64,000 bases of DNA, taken from positions 744,001-808,000 of the forward strand of contig NZ_PEGF01000002.1 in assembly GCF_002742635.1 (NCBI RefSeq), given 5' to 3'. This DNA comes from Caulobacter sp. X. GTDB lineage: Bacteria > Pseudomonadota > Alphaproteobacteria > Caulobacterales > Caulobacteraceae. A model generated the notes under the pieces. It saw nothing but the letters and a program-made list of their open reading frames with translations, did not search any database and was not told the origin of the DNA. The position numbers and the translations under genes were made by a program. This document shows positions 28,954 to 37,590 of this stretch, piece by piece (position 1 is the stretch's first letter; each line of letters starts with the position of its first letter).

Positions 28954-29475
28954 CTAGGGCGCGTCCTTCGTCGCCGGATACTCGATCTCACCGGCATAGC
29001 CCGCGCGGCGGGCCCGGGCCGCCAGGTCGTCCAGCTTGGCCTGTGACAGCGGCTGGCGGGCGTAGAGGAAGACCTTCTTGCGGTCCGGCGAGGCCGAGAT
29101 GAACCACGCGCCGGCCGGGTCGGCGTCCAGCACCTCGTAGCGCCAGGTCACGAACGGCAGGTAGGAAACCTTCAGGCGGCGGTTGACACCCGGGTCCTCG
29201 ATCACGCCCTTGCCCTTGATGGCGCGGCGTTTGCCGTCGACGCCGCCCTGGCGGCAGTCGTCCTCGACCTTCACCCGCCGTGCGTCGACGCGTTCATAGG
29301 TCGTCGTGCCGGCGACGCAGCCCTTGGTGATGCCCATCGGCGTGCGGCCGACCTCCAGCCAGACGCCCGAATAGTGCTGGGCCGCGTCGAGCGGCAGCGG
29401 CTGGGCCTTCGCGGGACCGCCGGCGGCGAGCGTCAGCATGAAGAAGGCGGCGAGGGCGAGCGTTGCTTTGGGCAT
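28954..29475 (-). CDS. lipocalin family protein, exported
   Basis: A 173-residue lipocalin of the bacterial Blc/apolipoprotein-D type. The signal peptide is about 1-26 (ending PAKA); no lipobox is visible, so it is probably soluble in the periplasm. The lipocalin GxW signature appears as YSGVWLEVGR near 36, and the CEDD-type disulfide pair is likely C51 with C71. The start at 29475 has an AAGGAG ribosome binding site; 33 codons upstream in frame are rejected. Ligands are probably small hydrophobics or lipids. Confidence 0.85.
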   Translation of the reverse strand: MPKATLALAAFFMLTLAAGGPAKAQPLPLDAAQHYSGVWLEVGRTPMGITKGCVAGTTTYERVDARRVKVEDDCRQGGVDGKRRAIKGKGVIEDPGVNRRLKVSYLPFVTWRYEVLDADPAGAWFISASPDRKKVFLYARQPLSQAKLDDLAARARRAGYAGEIEYPATKDAP

Positions 29476-29533
29476 GGCGATCTCCTTGCCCACGAGTACG
29501 CGCCGCCTGGGCGAACGGACGCGACAGGCCATG

Positions 29534-29566
29534 AAAAAGGGCGGCGGATCCCGTGATCCGCCGCCC
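29534..29566 (-). terminator. intrinsic terminator of the glycine-zipper gene
   Basis: Perfect 12-bp GC stem (29539-29550 with 29555-29566), four-base loop, followed on the minus strand by five T residues. It lies 27 bases downstream of the stop at 29593. Confidence 0.85.
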
Positions 29567-29592
29567 CTCGTCATGCAACGACGTTTCAGCCT

Positions 29593-29910
29593 TTACCGGC
29601 GGTAGCGGTACTCGTAGTGGCACTTCTTCTTGCTCTTGCCCTTGGCGATCTCGTGGCCGGCGACGGCGCCGACCGCGCCGCCCAGCAGCGTGCCTTCGGT
29701 GCGGGCGCCGTTGCCGGCGACGGCGTTGCCCAGCAGGGCGCCGGACAGGCCGCCGATGATCGCGCCGTTCTTGGCCTTGGACTTGGACTTTTCACAGACC
29801 AGGACGCGATAGCGGTCGCGCGACTGGGCGTCGGCGGCGGTGACGACCACGCTGCTGGCGGTGAAGCCGACGACGGTGGCCAGGACGAGTGCGTTCAGGC
29901 GGGCGCGCAT
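29593..29910 (-). CDS. glycine-zipper 2TM-domain protein, exported
   Basis: A 105-residue protein with a signal peptide (about 1-28) and a Rick_17kDa/glycine-zipper segment (about 48-83) with GxxxG-spaced glycines flanking AVAGHEIAKGK. The C-terminus is basic and aromatic (CHYEYRYRR). There is a GGAG ribosome binding site. Such proteins are outer-membrane or periplasmic and may form oligomeric helices; function is not known. Two other genes in this window share the zipper plus Tyr/Arg-rich composition. Confidence 0.82.
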   Translation of the reverse strand: MRARLNALVLATVVGFTASSVVVTAADAQSRDRYRVLVCEKSKSKAKNGAIIGGLSGALLGNAVAGNGARTEGTLLGGAVGAVAGHEIAKGKSKKKCHYEYRYRR

Positions 29911-30022
29911 GGCGAGCTCTCCAGTGTTTCTTGTTACGATCCCTCGGGATCAAAACGCCCAAGCTGGCGACCGGTTGCCCTGAAAGTCGGGCAGCCGACC
30001 GTCCGGCCTGGGCGGATACATA

Positions 30023-31030
30023 TCAGCCTTCGACGCGATAGCGGCCGTCGGCGTCCGGGCAGACGCGGACGTAGCGGGTCTCGACGCGGCCGTTGTAGTC
30101 GGTCGGGGCCGGGGCCAGGCGGCAGCGCTCGCCGGCGGCGGCGTAGCGGCCGTCGCTGTAGCGGTAGGGTTGGGTCTGCTCGTAGGTCCAGTAGTTGCCG
30201 CGGGTGTCGCACTTGGCCGAGGCGTTGCCGACCGCCGCGCCGACGCCCGCGCCGACCAGCGCGCCCAGCACCGAGCCTTCGGTCTTGGCGTTGCGGGCGG
30301 CGACGTTCGAGCCGAGGGCCGCACCGGCCAGGGCGCCGATCACGCCGCCGACGGTGGCGTTGCGCTTGGCGTCCTGACGGCAGTTGTCGCCGTAGTTGAC
30401 GTTGGCGCTGGTGTCGACGCCGACCGCGCCGGCGTAGGGCGCCAGATAGCGGTTGGCCTCGCCCGGGTGGCGGCGGTCATAGGCGCCATAGCCGTGGCGG
30501 CGGTCGTATTCGTCGCGGGCGGCGTAGTAGCGGTCGCGATCGCGCTCCCACTGCTGGCGACTGGCGTCATAGCCCGAGGCGTAGCCGTAGCCGCTGGTCC
30601 GGAAGCGCTCGGCCTGCCGGGGATTGCGGCGGTCATAGGCGCCTTCGCCATAGCGGCGGTCATAGTTGTAGCGGGCGCGCTCGTAATTGGCGCGGTCGCG
30701 CTCGAACTGGGCCTGCTCGGCGTAGTAGGCGGCGCTTTGGCGATACTCGGCCGCCCGATAGCGGTCGGCCTGATCCCTGTAGCGGCGGTCATAGGCGCCG
30801 CGGCCATAGCGGCGGTCGTAGTCGTCGCGGGCCTGCAGGTAGTTGGCGCGGTCGCGCTCATAGGCCGCCTGGCGGTCGCGGTACTCGGCGACGCGCTCGT
30901 AATAGTTGGCGCGCTGGTCGTCGTAGCGCTGCAGGCTCTGTTGGTAGGCCGAGGTCTGGGCCACGGCGGGGGCGATCGCGCCGAACGCCAGGGTGGTCGC
31001 CAGCAGCGCCGTGAGAGTCTTGGACGTCAT
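30023..31030 (-). CDS. Tyr/Arg-rich 52-residue-repeat protein with glycine-zipper domain
   Basis: A 335-residue exported protein: signal peptide about 1-24, a coiled-coil-like Tyr/Arg/Asp region (28-196), a glycine zipper (about 222-270) and a C-terminal domain with three cysteines. The repeat region contains three 35-residue units at 57-91, 109-143 and 161-195, exactly 52 residues apart, each ending YDRR(Y/H)GxGAYDRR. The start at 31030 has a GGAG site; the frame is open further upstream, overlapping the next gene, and is rejected there. Localisation in the periplasm or outer membrane is inferred; the repeat family is not one I recognise. Confidence 0.8.
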   Translation of the reverse strand: MTSKTLTALLATTLAFGAIAPAVAQTSAYQQSLQRYDDQRANYYERVAEYRDRQAAYERDRANYLQARDDYDRRYGRGAYDRRYRDQADRYRAAEYRQSAAYYAEQAQFERDRANYERARYNYDRRYGEGAYDRRNPRQAERFRTSGYGYASGYDASRQQWERDRDRYYAARDEYDRRHGYGAYDRRHPGEANRYLAPYAGAVGVDTSANVNYGDNCRQDAKRNATVGGVIGALAGAALGSNVAARNAKTEGSVLGALVGAGVGAAVGNASAKCDTRGNYWTYEQTQPYRYSDGRYAAAGERCRLAPAPTDYNGRVETRYVRVCPDADGRYRVEG

Positions 31031-31149
31031 GTGTGGGTCTCCGTTCCTTATCGAACGGATCGACGGCCGACCCCCGACACCGGGTCGCCAATCCGGGGCT
31101 CTTTGTCCCTGCGGAGACGTAAAGCGCCGGTAAGGTGGAGGTTCCGTCG

Positions 31150-31536
31150 TCAGTCGCTGAGCCAGTCCTGGCGGAAGGTCTGGCCGTCCCAGATGAGGAC
31201 GGCTTCGCTGGCTTCGGAGGCCCCAAGGAGGAGGTCGCCCCGGGTGACCTGGACGGAGGCGCGAGGGCATGGGTCGGTCTTGGCGCCGAGGCCCTTGCCG
31301 CACACGGTCGCCACCACGCCGCCGTTCTCGGCGGGAACCATGTAGTTCGGCGCAGAGCGGCCCAGGTCGATCCGGGCGGGCGCGCCAGGGGCCGCTCCTC
31401 GCGAGATCTCCAGGACATAGCCGCCGTCGCCCGCGCGATGGATCCGCGCGGTGTCGGTCTTGCCGTCGTGGTCGAAATCGCCGCTGATCGGGCCCGGCAG
31501 GATGGCCGAGACAAGCAGGGCCAGGAACAGGGACAT
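31150..31536 (-). CDS. hypothetical exported protein with an EF/FG-GAP-like motif
   Basis: A 128-residue protein with a short signal peptide (about 1-15). Immediately after it comes GDFDHDGKTDTARI, a calcium-loop sequence typical of FG-GAP/VCBS repeats (D-x-D-x-D-G-x-x-D). Two cysteines (near 79 and 89) may pair. The ATG at 31536 is preferred to an in-frame TTG one codon earlier. It is 119 bases upstream of the repeat protein on the same strand. Function is unknown. Confidence 0.68.
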   Translation of the reverse strand: MSLFLALLVSAILPGPISGDFDHDGKTDTARIHRAGDGGYVLEISRGAAPGAPARIDLGRSAPNYMVPAENGGVVATVCGKGLGAKTDPCPRASVQVTRGDLLLGASEASEAVLIWDGQTFRQDWLSD

Positions 31537-31573
31537 CAAACACCTCGCGCGTACGTCACGAGGTCAGCCTGAC

Positions 31574-32332
31574 TCAATCCTTGGTGACCGTCATCATGTA
31601 GTTGATGTCGGTGTCGGCCGAGCGACTCCAGCGGCCGGTCAGCGGGTTGTAGCTGACGCCGAACGGACCCTGCATCGCCACGGGCTCACCCGCGAGGAAG
31701 GCTCGCAGCTCCTCGGGCTTCAGGAACTGCTTCCAGTCGTGGGTGCCGGGCGGGACCCAGCGCAACACGTACTCGGCGCCGATCTTGGCGAGAGCCAGAG
31801 CCTTCAACGTGCGGTTCAGGGTGGCGACGAACATGATCCCGCCGGGCTTGAGCAGCTTGGCGCAGGTGCGCAGGAACTCGCCCGGATCGGCGACGTGCTC
31901 GATGACCTCCATGGTCAGGACGACGTCGAACGGCCCCGCGCCCTCGGCCAGCAGTTGCTCGGCGGTGGCGGGGCGGTAGCCGATCTCCAGGCCCTGCTCG
32001 GCGGCGTGGGTCGCCGCGGTCTTGATGTTGCGCTCGGAGGCGTCGATCGCCGTGACGGAAAAGCCCAGCCGCGCCATCGGCTCGCTCAGCAGACCGCCGC
32101 CGCAGCCGATGTCCAGCAGGGAAAGGCCATCGAACGGCGCGCGCTGGTCGCCGTCGCGGCCGAACCGCGCCAGGGCCTGCTCGCGGATGAAGGCCAGGCG
32201 GCAGGGATTGAACACGTGCAGCGGCGCGAACTTGCCCTTGGGGTCCCACCATTCGGCGGCGATCGCCGAGAAGCGGGCCACGTCGGCCGGGTCGATGCTC
32301 CAGGAGGGGGCGGCGGGGGCGGCTTGCGTCAT
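31574..32332 (-). CDS. ubiG: bifunctional ubiquinone O-methyltransferase UbiG
   Basis: A 252-residue SAM-dependent enzyme that performs both O-methylations in ubiquinone synthesis (2-polyprenyl-6-hydroxyphenol and demethylubiquinol). Motif I is [13 protein letters not shown] (near 70), preceded by [12 protein letters not shown] and NPCRLAFI, both characteristic of UbiG; TMEVIEHV and MFVATLNRT follow. It is divergent from lysC, the usual alphaproteobacterial arrangement. Confidence 0.95.
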   Translation of the reverse strand: MTQAAPAAPSWSIDPADVARFSAIAAEWWDPKGKFAPLHVFNPCRLAFIREQALARFGRDGDQRAPFDGLSLLDIGCGGGLLSEPMARLGFSVTAIDASERNIKTAATHAAEQGLEIGYRPATAEQLLAEGAGPFDVVLTMEVIEHVADPGEFLRTCAKLLKPGGIMFVATLNRTLKALALAKIGAEYVLRWVPPGTHDWKQFLKPEELRAFLAGEPVAMQGPFGVSYNPLTGRWSRSADTDINYMMTVTKD

Positions 32333-32433
32333 GTGGCCTGTCTAGCACGGACGCTGGCGCTCGCCACGATCCCGCAAAAAAGACACCGCCGCGACATTGC
32401 CGTTGCGCCATCGCGCCGCTAGAAGGCGCTTTG

Positions 32434-32472
32434 CTTGCGCGCGAGGGACCGTTCCCGCCGCGCGGGCGCAAG
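32434..32472 (+). promoter_or_regulatory. hairpin in the lysC leader
   Basis: CTTGCGC (32434-32440) pairs with GCGCAAG (32466-32472), and an inner GGGA/TCCC stem is possible. It lies 30 bases before the lysC start. No leader peptide or known riboswitch core is visible, so its role is open. Confidence 0.3.
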
Positions 32473-32501
32473 AAATAACCAAGTGTCGAGGTACCAAGGA
32501 C

Positions 32502-33749
32502 GTGTCACGTCTGGTGATGAAGTTCGGCGGCACGTCGGTGGCCGACCTGGAGCGCATCCGCCGTGTGGCGCGCCTGGTCGCCGCCGAGGTCGCCACGGGG
32601 AAGCAGGTCGCGGTGGTCGTCTCGGCCATGTCGGGCAAGACCAATGAGCTGGTCGCCTGGACCGACGGCGCCGGCCGCGCCGCGCAGGGCCTGCCGGAGT
32701 CGGACGACGAGTACGACGCCGTCGTCGCCTCGGGCGAGCAAGTCACGGCTGGCTTGCTGGCCATGACCCTGCGCAACATGGGCCACAAGGCCCGCTCGTT
32801 CTTGGGCTGGCAGGTGCCGATCATCACCGACGAGGCCCACGGTCGCGCGCGGATCGAGGAGATTCCGCCCGAGAACCTCGAAGCCTGCTTCGCCAGCGGC
32901 GAGATCGCCGTGATCGCCGGCTTCCAGGGCGTGACCCCCAAGCAGCGCATCACCACCCTGGGCCGGGGCGGCTCGGACACCTCGGCCGTGGCCATCGCGG
33001 CGGCCGTGAAGGGCGCTTGCGACATCTACACCGACGTGGACGGGGTCTACACGACCGATCCGCGCATCGAGAGCAAGGCCAAGCGCCTGGCCAAGATCTC
33101 CTACGAGGAGATGCTGGAAATGGCCTCGCTGGGGGCCAAGGTTCTGCAGACCCGCTCGGTCGAGATGGCCATGGCCCATCGCGTCCCGGTGCGGGTGCTG
33201 TCCAGTTTCGTCGAGCCGGGGGAAGCTCCCGGACAAGGTACGATCGTCTGCGACGAGGAAGAAATCATGGAAAAGCGCATCGTCTCGGGCGTCGCCTACA
33301 GCCGCGACGAAGCCAAGATCACCCTGCTGGGCCTGCCCGACCATCCGGGCGTGTCCTCGCAGATCTTCGGCCGTCTCGCCGACGCCAACGTCAATGTCGA
33401 CATGATCGTCCAGTCGCGCGCGCGCACCAACGCGACCGCGAACATGGAATTCACGGTCGGCAAGCGTGACGCCGCCCGCGCCGTCGAGATCGTCCAGGCC
33501 GCCAAGGCCGAGATCGGCTTCGAGGACGTCGCGGTCAACGAGGACGTCGCCAAGGTCTCGGTGATCGGCGTCGGCATGCGTTCGCACGCGGGCGTCGCCC
33601 AATCGATGTTCGCGGCCCTGGCCGAGAAGAACATCAACATCCAGGTCATCTCGACCTCGGAGATCAAGATCTCGGTCCTGATCGACGCGGCCTACACCGA
33701 GCTTGCGGTGCGCGCGCTGCACGCGGTGTACGGGCTGGATCAGCTGTAG
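32502..33749 (+). CDS. lysC: aspartate kinase
   Basis: Phosphorylates aspartate, the committed step to lysine, threonine and methionine. The 415-residue product begins with the kinase signature KFGGTSV (about 6-12), contains GRGGSDTSA, and has two C-terminal ACT domains (about 265-415) for feedback control. I use the GTG at 32502, which gives the usual MSRLVMKFGG start, with AAGGA close upstream; the downstream ATG at 32517 would truncate the first strand. It is divergent from ubiG. The length fits the class with an internal beta-subunit start; an ATG at 33267, in MEKRIVSG, could serve this. Confidence 0.95.
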   Translation: MSRLVMKFGGTSVADLERIRRVARLVAAEVATGKQVAVVVSAMSGKTNELVAWTDGAGRAAQGLPESDDEYDAVVASGEQVTAGLLAMTLRNMGHKARSFLGWQVPIITDEAHGRARIEEIPPENLEACFASGEIAVIAGFQGVTPKQRITTLGRGGSDTSAVAIAAAVKGACDIYTDVDGVYTTDPRIESKAKRLAKISYEEMLEMASLGAKVLQTRSVEMAMAHRVPVRVLSSFVEPGEAPGQGTIVCDEEEIMEKRIVSGVAYSRDEAKITLLGLPDHPGVSSQIFGRLADANVNVDMIVQSRARTNATANMEFTVGKRDAARAVEIVQAAKAEIGFEDVAVNEDVAKVSVIGVGMRSHAGVAQSMFAALAEKNINIQVISTSEIKISVLIDAAYTELAVRALHAVYGLDQL

Positions 33750-33758
33750 TTTTTGGCG

Positions 33759-33905
33759 CGGAGGGGGAGCGCCCCCTCCGTCTCGCCGCGTATTCGCGGC
33801 GATCCACCTCCCCCGCTTCGCGAGGGAGGATGAGCGGCTTCCTCCTCACCCGTGAAACGGGGGAGGTGGCGCGATGCGAAGCATCGTGACGGAGGGGGCG
33901 CTCTC
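33759..33905. repeat. long palindromic intergenic repeat, family 1
   Basis: Starts with a perfect 9-bp hairpin (33759-33767 with 33772-33780), then GCGCCCCCTCCGTC-type arm, internal CTCCCCCGC and GGGGGAGG stems, and closes with GACGGAGGGGGCGC. Same family as 12394-12523. Confidence 0.8.
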
Positions 33906-33980
33906 CGCCGACTTAGATGAAAACGTCGCGTTCGGACGTTATGAGGGCGCGATCCTCACGGAGCCCCTCGGAAAGTCCCC

Positions 33981-34445
33981 ATGTCCGACATCTTCAAGTT
34001 CGACCCCGAGGCCAAGACCGTCACCTTCTCCGGCGACGAGGGGCTGAAGGTGCTGTTCGACCTCTTGCTGCGGGCCAAGTTCGGCGACGGCTATGAGAAG
34101 CCGCTTCTGGTCAGCCCGTGGCTGGCGGCTCTGCTCAAGCGCCTGGACCGCGTGGTCAACGACGCCGAGCTGCGCTTCCCGGAAAAGGTCGGCCAGCCGA
34201 TCTTCGACACCGACGATCTCCTGGCCATGGGCGACGCGGTCATCGAGGAGGGCCACACCGTCGGCTGGTGGTCGATGAGCGAGGCCGAGCGCCGCGAATA
34301 CCTGCGCGGCACCATCGCGGCTCCCCACCCCCTGACGGACCTCGAGGTCGAGTTCATCGAAAGCGACATCGACGCGGCGCTGGAACAGGCAAGACGCCTT
34401 GTCGCTGACGCCGACCAGCCGCTGGCCCTGCCGGGGCACGGCTGA
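33981..34445 (+). CDS. conserved hypothetical protein
   Basis: A 154-residue soluble, acidic protein without signal peptide. The N-terminal FKFDPEAKTVTFSGDEGL suggests a small beta-hairpin, and the rest is predicted helical, ending in a charged helix ESDIDAALEQARR. I do not recognise the family. It lies between a repeat element and the AraC regulator gene, 18 bases before the latter, so the two may be co-transcribed. Confidence 0.65.
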   Translation: MSDIFKFDPEAKTVTFSGDEGLKVLFDLLLRAKFGDGYEKPLLVSPWLAALLKRLDRVVNDAELRFPEKVGQPIFDTDDLLAMGDAVIEEGHTVGWWSMSEAERREYLRGTIAAPHPLTDLEVEFIESDIDAALEQARRLVADADQPLALPGHG

Positions 34446-34463
34446 TCCTTCTATAGTCGCGTC

Positions 34464-35195
34464 ATGGCCCACGCCCTGACGACGCCCGCCGAGCTCTCGT
34501 TCCGCCGCTATGGCGCGGATGCGCCGCCGCACGCCCACGCCTTTGACCAGATCGTGCTGCCGCGCCGGGGCGTGCTGGAGATGGAGATCGACGGCAAGGG
34601 CGGCCGGGTCGATCCCGGCCGCGCGGCGGTCGTCCCGCCGGGTGCGCGGCACGCCTTCGCCGCCGCCGGCGAGAACCTGTTCGTCGTGGCCGACATCGGC
34701 GGCGACCTGATGAAGCCCTTCGAACGCCTGCGCGAGCGGCCGTTCGCCCCGGTCACCGGCGCGGTGCGAGGCTTGCTCGACTTCCTGGCGGGCGAGGCGC
34801 CCGGCGCGATCGACACCGGCGTCGCCAGTCTATGGACGCCGCTCTTGCTTCGCGGGCTCTCGGCCGCGCCTCTTGCGATCGACCCGCGTCTAGCGCGCGC
34901 CATGGCGATGATCGAGGCGCGCTACGACCAGCCGCTCACGGTTCGCGACCTGGCCGCCGAGGCTGGCATGAGCCAGAGCCGCTTCTTCGCGCGTTTCGCT
35001 CAGGCCTACGGCATGACCCCGCATGCGGCTGTGTCGGACGCCCGTCTGCGTGCGGCCCAACGACTGCTTTCGGACGCCACGCTGTCGATCGCCGAGATCG
35101 CCGCGCGCACGGGGCACGGCGATCAGAGCGCTCTGACCAAGCGGATGAAGGCGGCGCTGGGCGTCACGCCAGGCGCCTGGCGAAAGAGGCGATAG
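34464..35195 (+). CDS. AraC family transcriptional regulator
   Basis: A 243-residue regulator with an N-terminal cupin (about 8-90, including the metal-site-like HAHAFDQIVLP) and a C-terminal double helix-turn-helix (about 142-243). The first HTH contains VRDLAAEAGMSQSRFFARF and the second IAEIAARTGHGDQSAL. The target is unknown; the preceding hypothetical gene may be part of the same unit. The C-terminus ends in basic residues as usual. Confidence 0.88.
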   Translation: MAHALTTPAELSFRRYGADAPPHAHAFDQIVLPRRGVLEMEIDGKGGRVDPGRAAVVPPGARHAFAAAGENLFVVADIGGDLMKPFERLRERPFAPVTGAVRGLLDFLAGEAPGAIDTGVASLWTPLLLRGLSAAPLAIDPRLARAMAMIEARYDQPLTVRDLAAEAGMSQSRFFARFAQAYGMTPHAAVSDARLRAAQRLLSDATLSIAEIAARTGHGDQSALTKRMKAALGVTPGAWRKRR

Positions 35196-35196
35196 A

Positions 35197-35874
35197 TCAG
35201 GCGAGCGTGCGCCTGAGGATCCGTTCCAATCCGTCCCAAGGCGATCGCATTGGCGGCGTCATCCGGGGGTCCAGCAGGCCTACTTCCTCAAGGGTTCGCG
35301 ACACGCGACCATAGTTGCAGCCAGCGCAGGTGAGGACCAAGTTGCTCAATGCGTTGGAGCCGCCTCGGGCGTGCGGAAGAACGTGGTCGTACTGCAGCCA
35401 CATGCACTGGAACGCCGCGTGGCATGTCTTGTTGGTGTTCCCCCAGTAGGCGGCCGTCGGGTATGCGCGTGTGAAGAAGCGTCGCACTTCGGGCCTTATC
35501 AGCGGCATGCGGCAGAAGACGCACTGGTGACCATAGTGCGCGATCAATGTCGCGCGTTCGGCGGCGTTGGGCATTCTGGCCTTCACGCGCTCATGAACCA
35601 GCAGATGCGGCGCGGGATTAGCCACCACGCGGACGCGCAGGTAGAGCGCCTGTTCCGGATGGGCCTTCGCCGATCCCCAGAGCGACTCCGTCCATGCCCT
35701 CACCGCCGGGAGGTCGGCGGCCGCGAGCGCGACTTCCGCGGCGCGAGAATTGCCGGACAGGTGTTGATCGGCGGCTTCGCTGAGCAGCCGCGCTGCTTCG
35801 AAGATCTCGGGAATTGGTTCGCGAAAGCAACGTCGAGGCGCCAGGAAATCGGCGTCCATTAAGGATTCGAGCAT
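35197..35874 (-). CDS. HNH endonuclease domain protein
   Basis: A 225-residue protein. The C-terminal half carries an HNH/zinc fold: CVFC near 117, then YDHVLPHARGGSNALSNL with the catalytic histidine, and CAGCN supplying the second cysteine pair. The N-terminal half (1-100) is helical and unfamiliar. The start at 35874 has AAGGA upstream. Base composition is slightly less GC-rich than neighbours. It may be a stand-alone nicking nuclease or a mobile-element remnant; no methylase or recombinase adjoins it. Confidence 0.8.
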   Translation of the reverse strand: MLESLMDADFLAPRRCFREPIPEIFEAARLLSEAADQHLSGNSRAAEVALAAADLPAVRAWTESLWGSAKAHPEQALYLRVRVVANPAPHLLVHERVKARMPNAAERATLIAHYGHQCVFCRMPLIRPEVRRFFTRAYPTAAYWGNTNKTCHAAFQCMWLQYDHVLPHARGGSNALSNLVLTCAGCNYGRVSRTLEEVGLLDPRMTPPMRSPWDGLERILRRTLA

Positions 35875-35990
35875 TCTTCCGACCTTGGTGTCGCTCCCCG
35901 GTGAGCAAGCTTAGCCAGATCGGTAGTCCGCGCCAAATCCTCGCGAGCTTTCGCCAAGTCAACGCCCGCGCCGTCTGTTACGGAAAGTCC

Positions 35991-36929
35991 ATGACCCCCT
36001 CTCGCAACCTCCTGCTCGGCCTCTTGTGCGGCGTGATCGCCGGGGCGTTCTGGGGCGGAGTGTTCCTGGCGCCGAAGCTGCTGGCGGACTTCACGCCGCT
36101 GCAGGCGACGGCGGGGCGGTATCTGGCCTATGGGCTGGCGGCCGCCGCGCTGCTCATCCCGAGCTGGAAGAGCGTCATGGCTCGGATGGACGGCCACGAC
36201 TGGCGCGATCTCGTCCTGCTGAGCCTGCTGGGCAACCTGATCTACTATGTCGGTCTGGCGGTCGCGGTGCAGAGCGCGGGCGTGGCCCTGGCCTCGCTGG
36301 TCATCGGCCTGCTGCCCGTCACCATCACCCTGGTCGGCGCGAAAGCGGGGGAGGGGACGCCGCTTCGCCGGCTGATCGCGCCGCTGGCCCTGATCGTCGC
36401 CGGCGGGGTCTGCATCAATCTCGACGCCTTCGCCGCCGCTGGACGGGCGGGCGCTGGGCGGACGCTGGTCGGCCTCGCCGGAGCGCTGCTGGCCCTCGCC
36501 GTTTGGACCGCCTACGCCGTGTGGAACGCCCGGCGGCTGGCCGCCACGCCGAAGTTCAACAGCCACGAATGGTCGCTGCTGACCGGCGTCGCCACGGGCC
36601 TGCTGTCGCTGGTGCTGGTTGTCCCGGCCTTCGCCCTGGGCGGCGAGGCGCACGCGGCGGGCTCGTGGGGCCTGTTTTGGGGCGTCAGCTTCGCGGTGGC
36701 GATCGGGGCGTCGGTGATCGGCAACGGCCTGTGGAACGCCGCCAGCCGCCTGTTGCCGCTCTCGCTGTCGGGCCAGCTGATCGTGTTCGAGACGGTGTTC
36801 GCCCTGCTCTACGGCTTCCTGCATGACGGCCGCTGGCCGCGCCCCCTCGAGAGCGCGGCCATCGTGCTGATGCTGGCCGGCGTGCTGTGGTCGGCGCGCC
36901 GGCATCGGGCGGAGGTGGACCTGGCCTAG
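35991..36929 (+). CDS. EamA family transporter (DMT superfamily)
   Basis: A 312-residue inner-membrane protein with about ten helices in two EamA halves (about 8-140 and 160-305). The motif WGGVFLAPKLLADFTPLQ in the first helices and WNAASRLLPLSLSG in the last are EamA-like. The frame is open from 35814, but the first hydrophobic helix follows the ATG at 35991. It overlaps the convergent downstream gene by four bases. Substrate unknown. Confidence 0.87.
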   Translation: MTPSRNLLLGLLCGVIAGAFWGGVFLAPKLLADFTPLQATAGRYLAYGLAAAALLIPSWKSVMARMDGHDWRDLVLLSLLGNLIYYVGLAVAVQSAGVALASLVIGLLPVTITLVGAKAGEGTPLRRLIAPLALIVAGGVCINLDAFAAAGRAGAGRTLVGLAGALLALAVWTAYAVWNARRLAATPKFNSHEWSLLTGVATGLLSLVLVVPAFALGGEAHAAGSWGLFWGVSFAVAIGASVIGNGLWNAASRLLPLSLSGQLIVFETVFALLYGFLHDGRWPRPLESAAIVLMLAGVLWSARRHRAEVDLA

Positions 36930-37435
36930 GTCCGAGGCGTTCGAGCGGCGACGAGCAATAGGCGCTGGCGCAGCCACCACAGACCGACGATCGAGAAGAA
37001 CAGTAAAAGGGCCGTGCCGAGTGTCTTGCCGAGCGGGCCAGGTGCGCCGCCGCGACCGGCCTCCTCCAGCGCCGTTGCCGTCTGACCGATGCAGAACAGG
37101 AAGGCGGCGAAGAATAGGAAGGCGGCCGGGCTGTTGTCCATCGACAGTCCAAAGATGATGGCGACGGCGTCAATGATCGGTGGGGCGGCGAAGACGTACG
37201 GAATCCAGCCGGCTCGGGGGCGTTCAGGCAGGGAGGCTGTCGAGACCGTATAGACCGACCAGATCCAGCCGAGGTCCAGCGCGACCACGATCCAATTCAG
37301 CGCCTCTGAAAGCGGTTCAAGCCCTTCGATCAGACCAACGGGCCTGCCAAGGAGATTGAGCCCGAGAATAGCCAGGGTGAGCACCCATGGCGGGGCGGTC
37401 ACCAAGCGTTGCGCGGTCGCCAGCCCAGGCGCCAA
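36926..37435 (-). CDS. hypothetical membrane protein
   Basis: A 169-residue protein with about four or five transmembrane helices (near 17-30, 45-62, 80-98, 102-118 and 138-156). It begins at a TTG preceded by GAGGGG at suitable spacing. I do not recognise the family. It overlaps the stop of the convergent transporter gene by four bases. Confidence 0.65.
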   Translation of the reverse strand: MAPGLATAQRLVTAPPWVLTLAILGLNLLGRPVGLIEGLEPLSEALNWIVVALDLGWIWSVYTVSTASLPERPRAGWIPYVFAAPPIIDAVAIIFGLSMDNSPAAFLFFAAFLFCIGQTATALEEAGRGGAPGPLGKTLGTALLLFFSIVGLWWLRQRLLLVAARTPRT

Positions 37436-37590
37436 GGGCGTCCCCTCATCCAGAGTCGATCGTCCATCTATGAACGAGTCCGCGAGACGCTCGAAACTTT
37501 TTTCACCTAAACCGAACCTGAACGGCCGGTCCCGATCGGGTTCAGGCTCAGGGGTCTAGAACTCTTATCAACAGATATAGGAGACCCGCC

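Noticed and set aside
31135..31572. 145-residue plus-strand frame near 31.3 kb
   Set aside because: Antisense to the hypothetical exported gene on the minus strand, which has a signal peptide and calcium motif.
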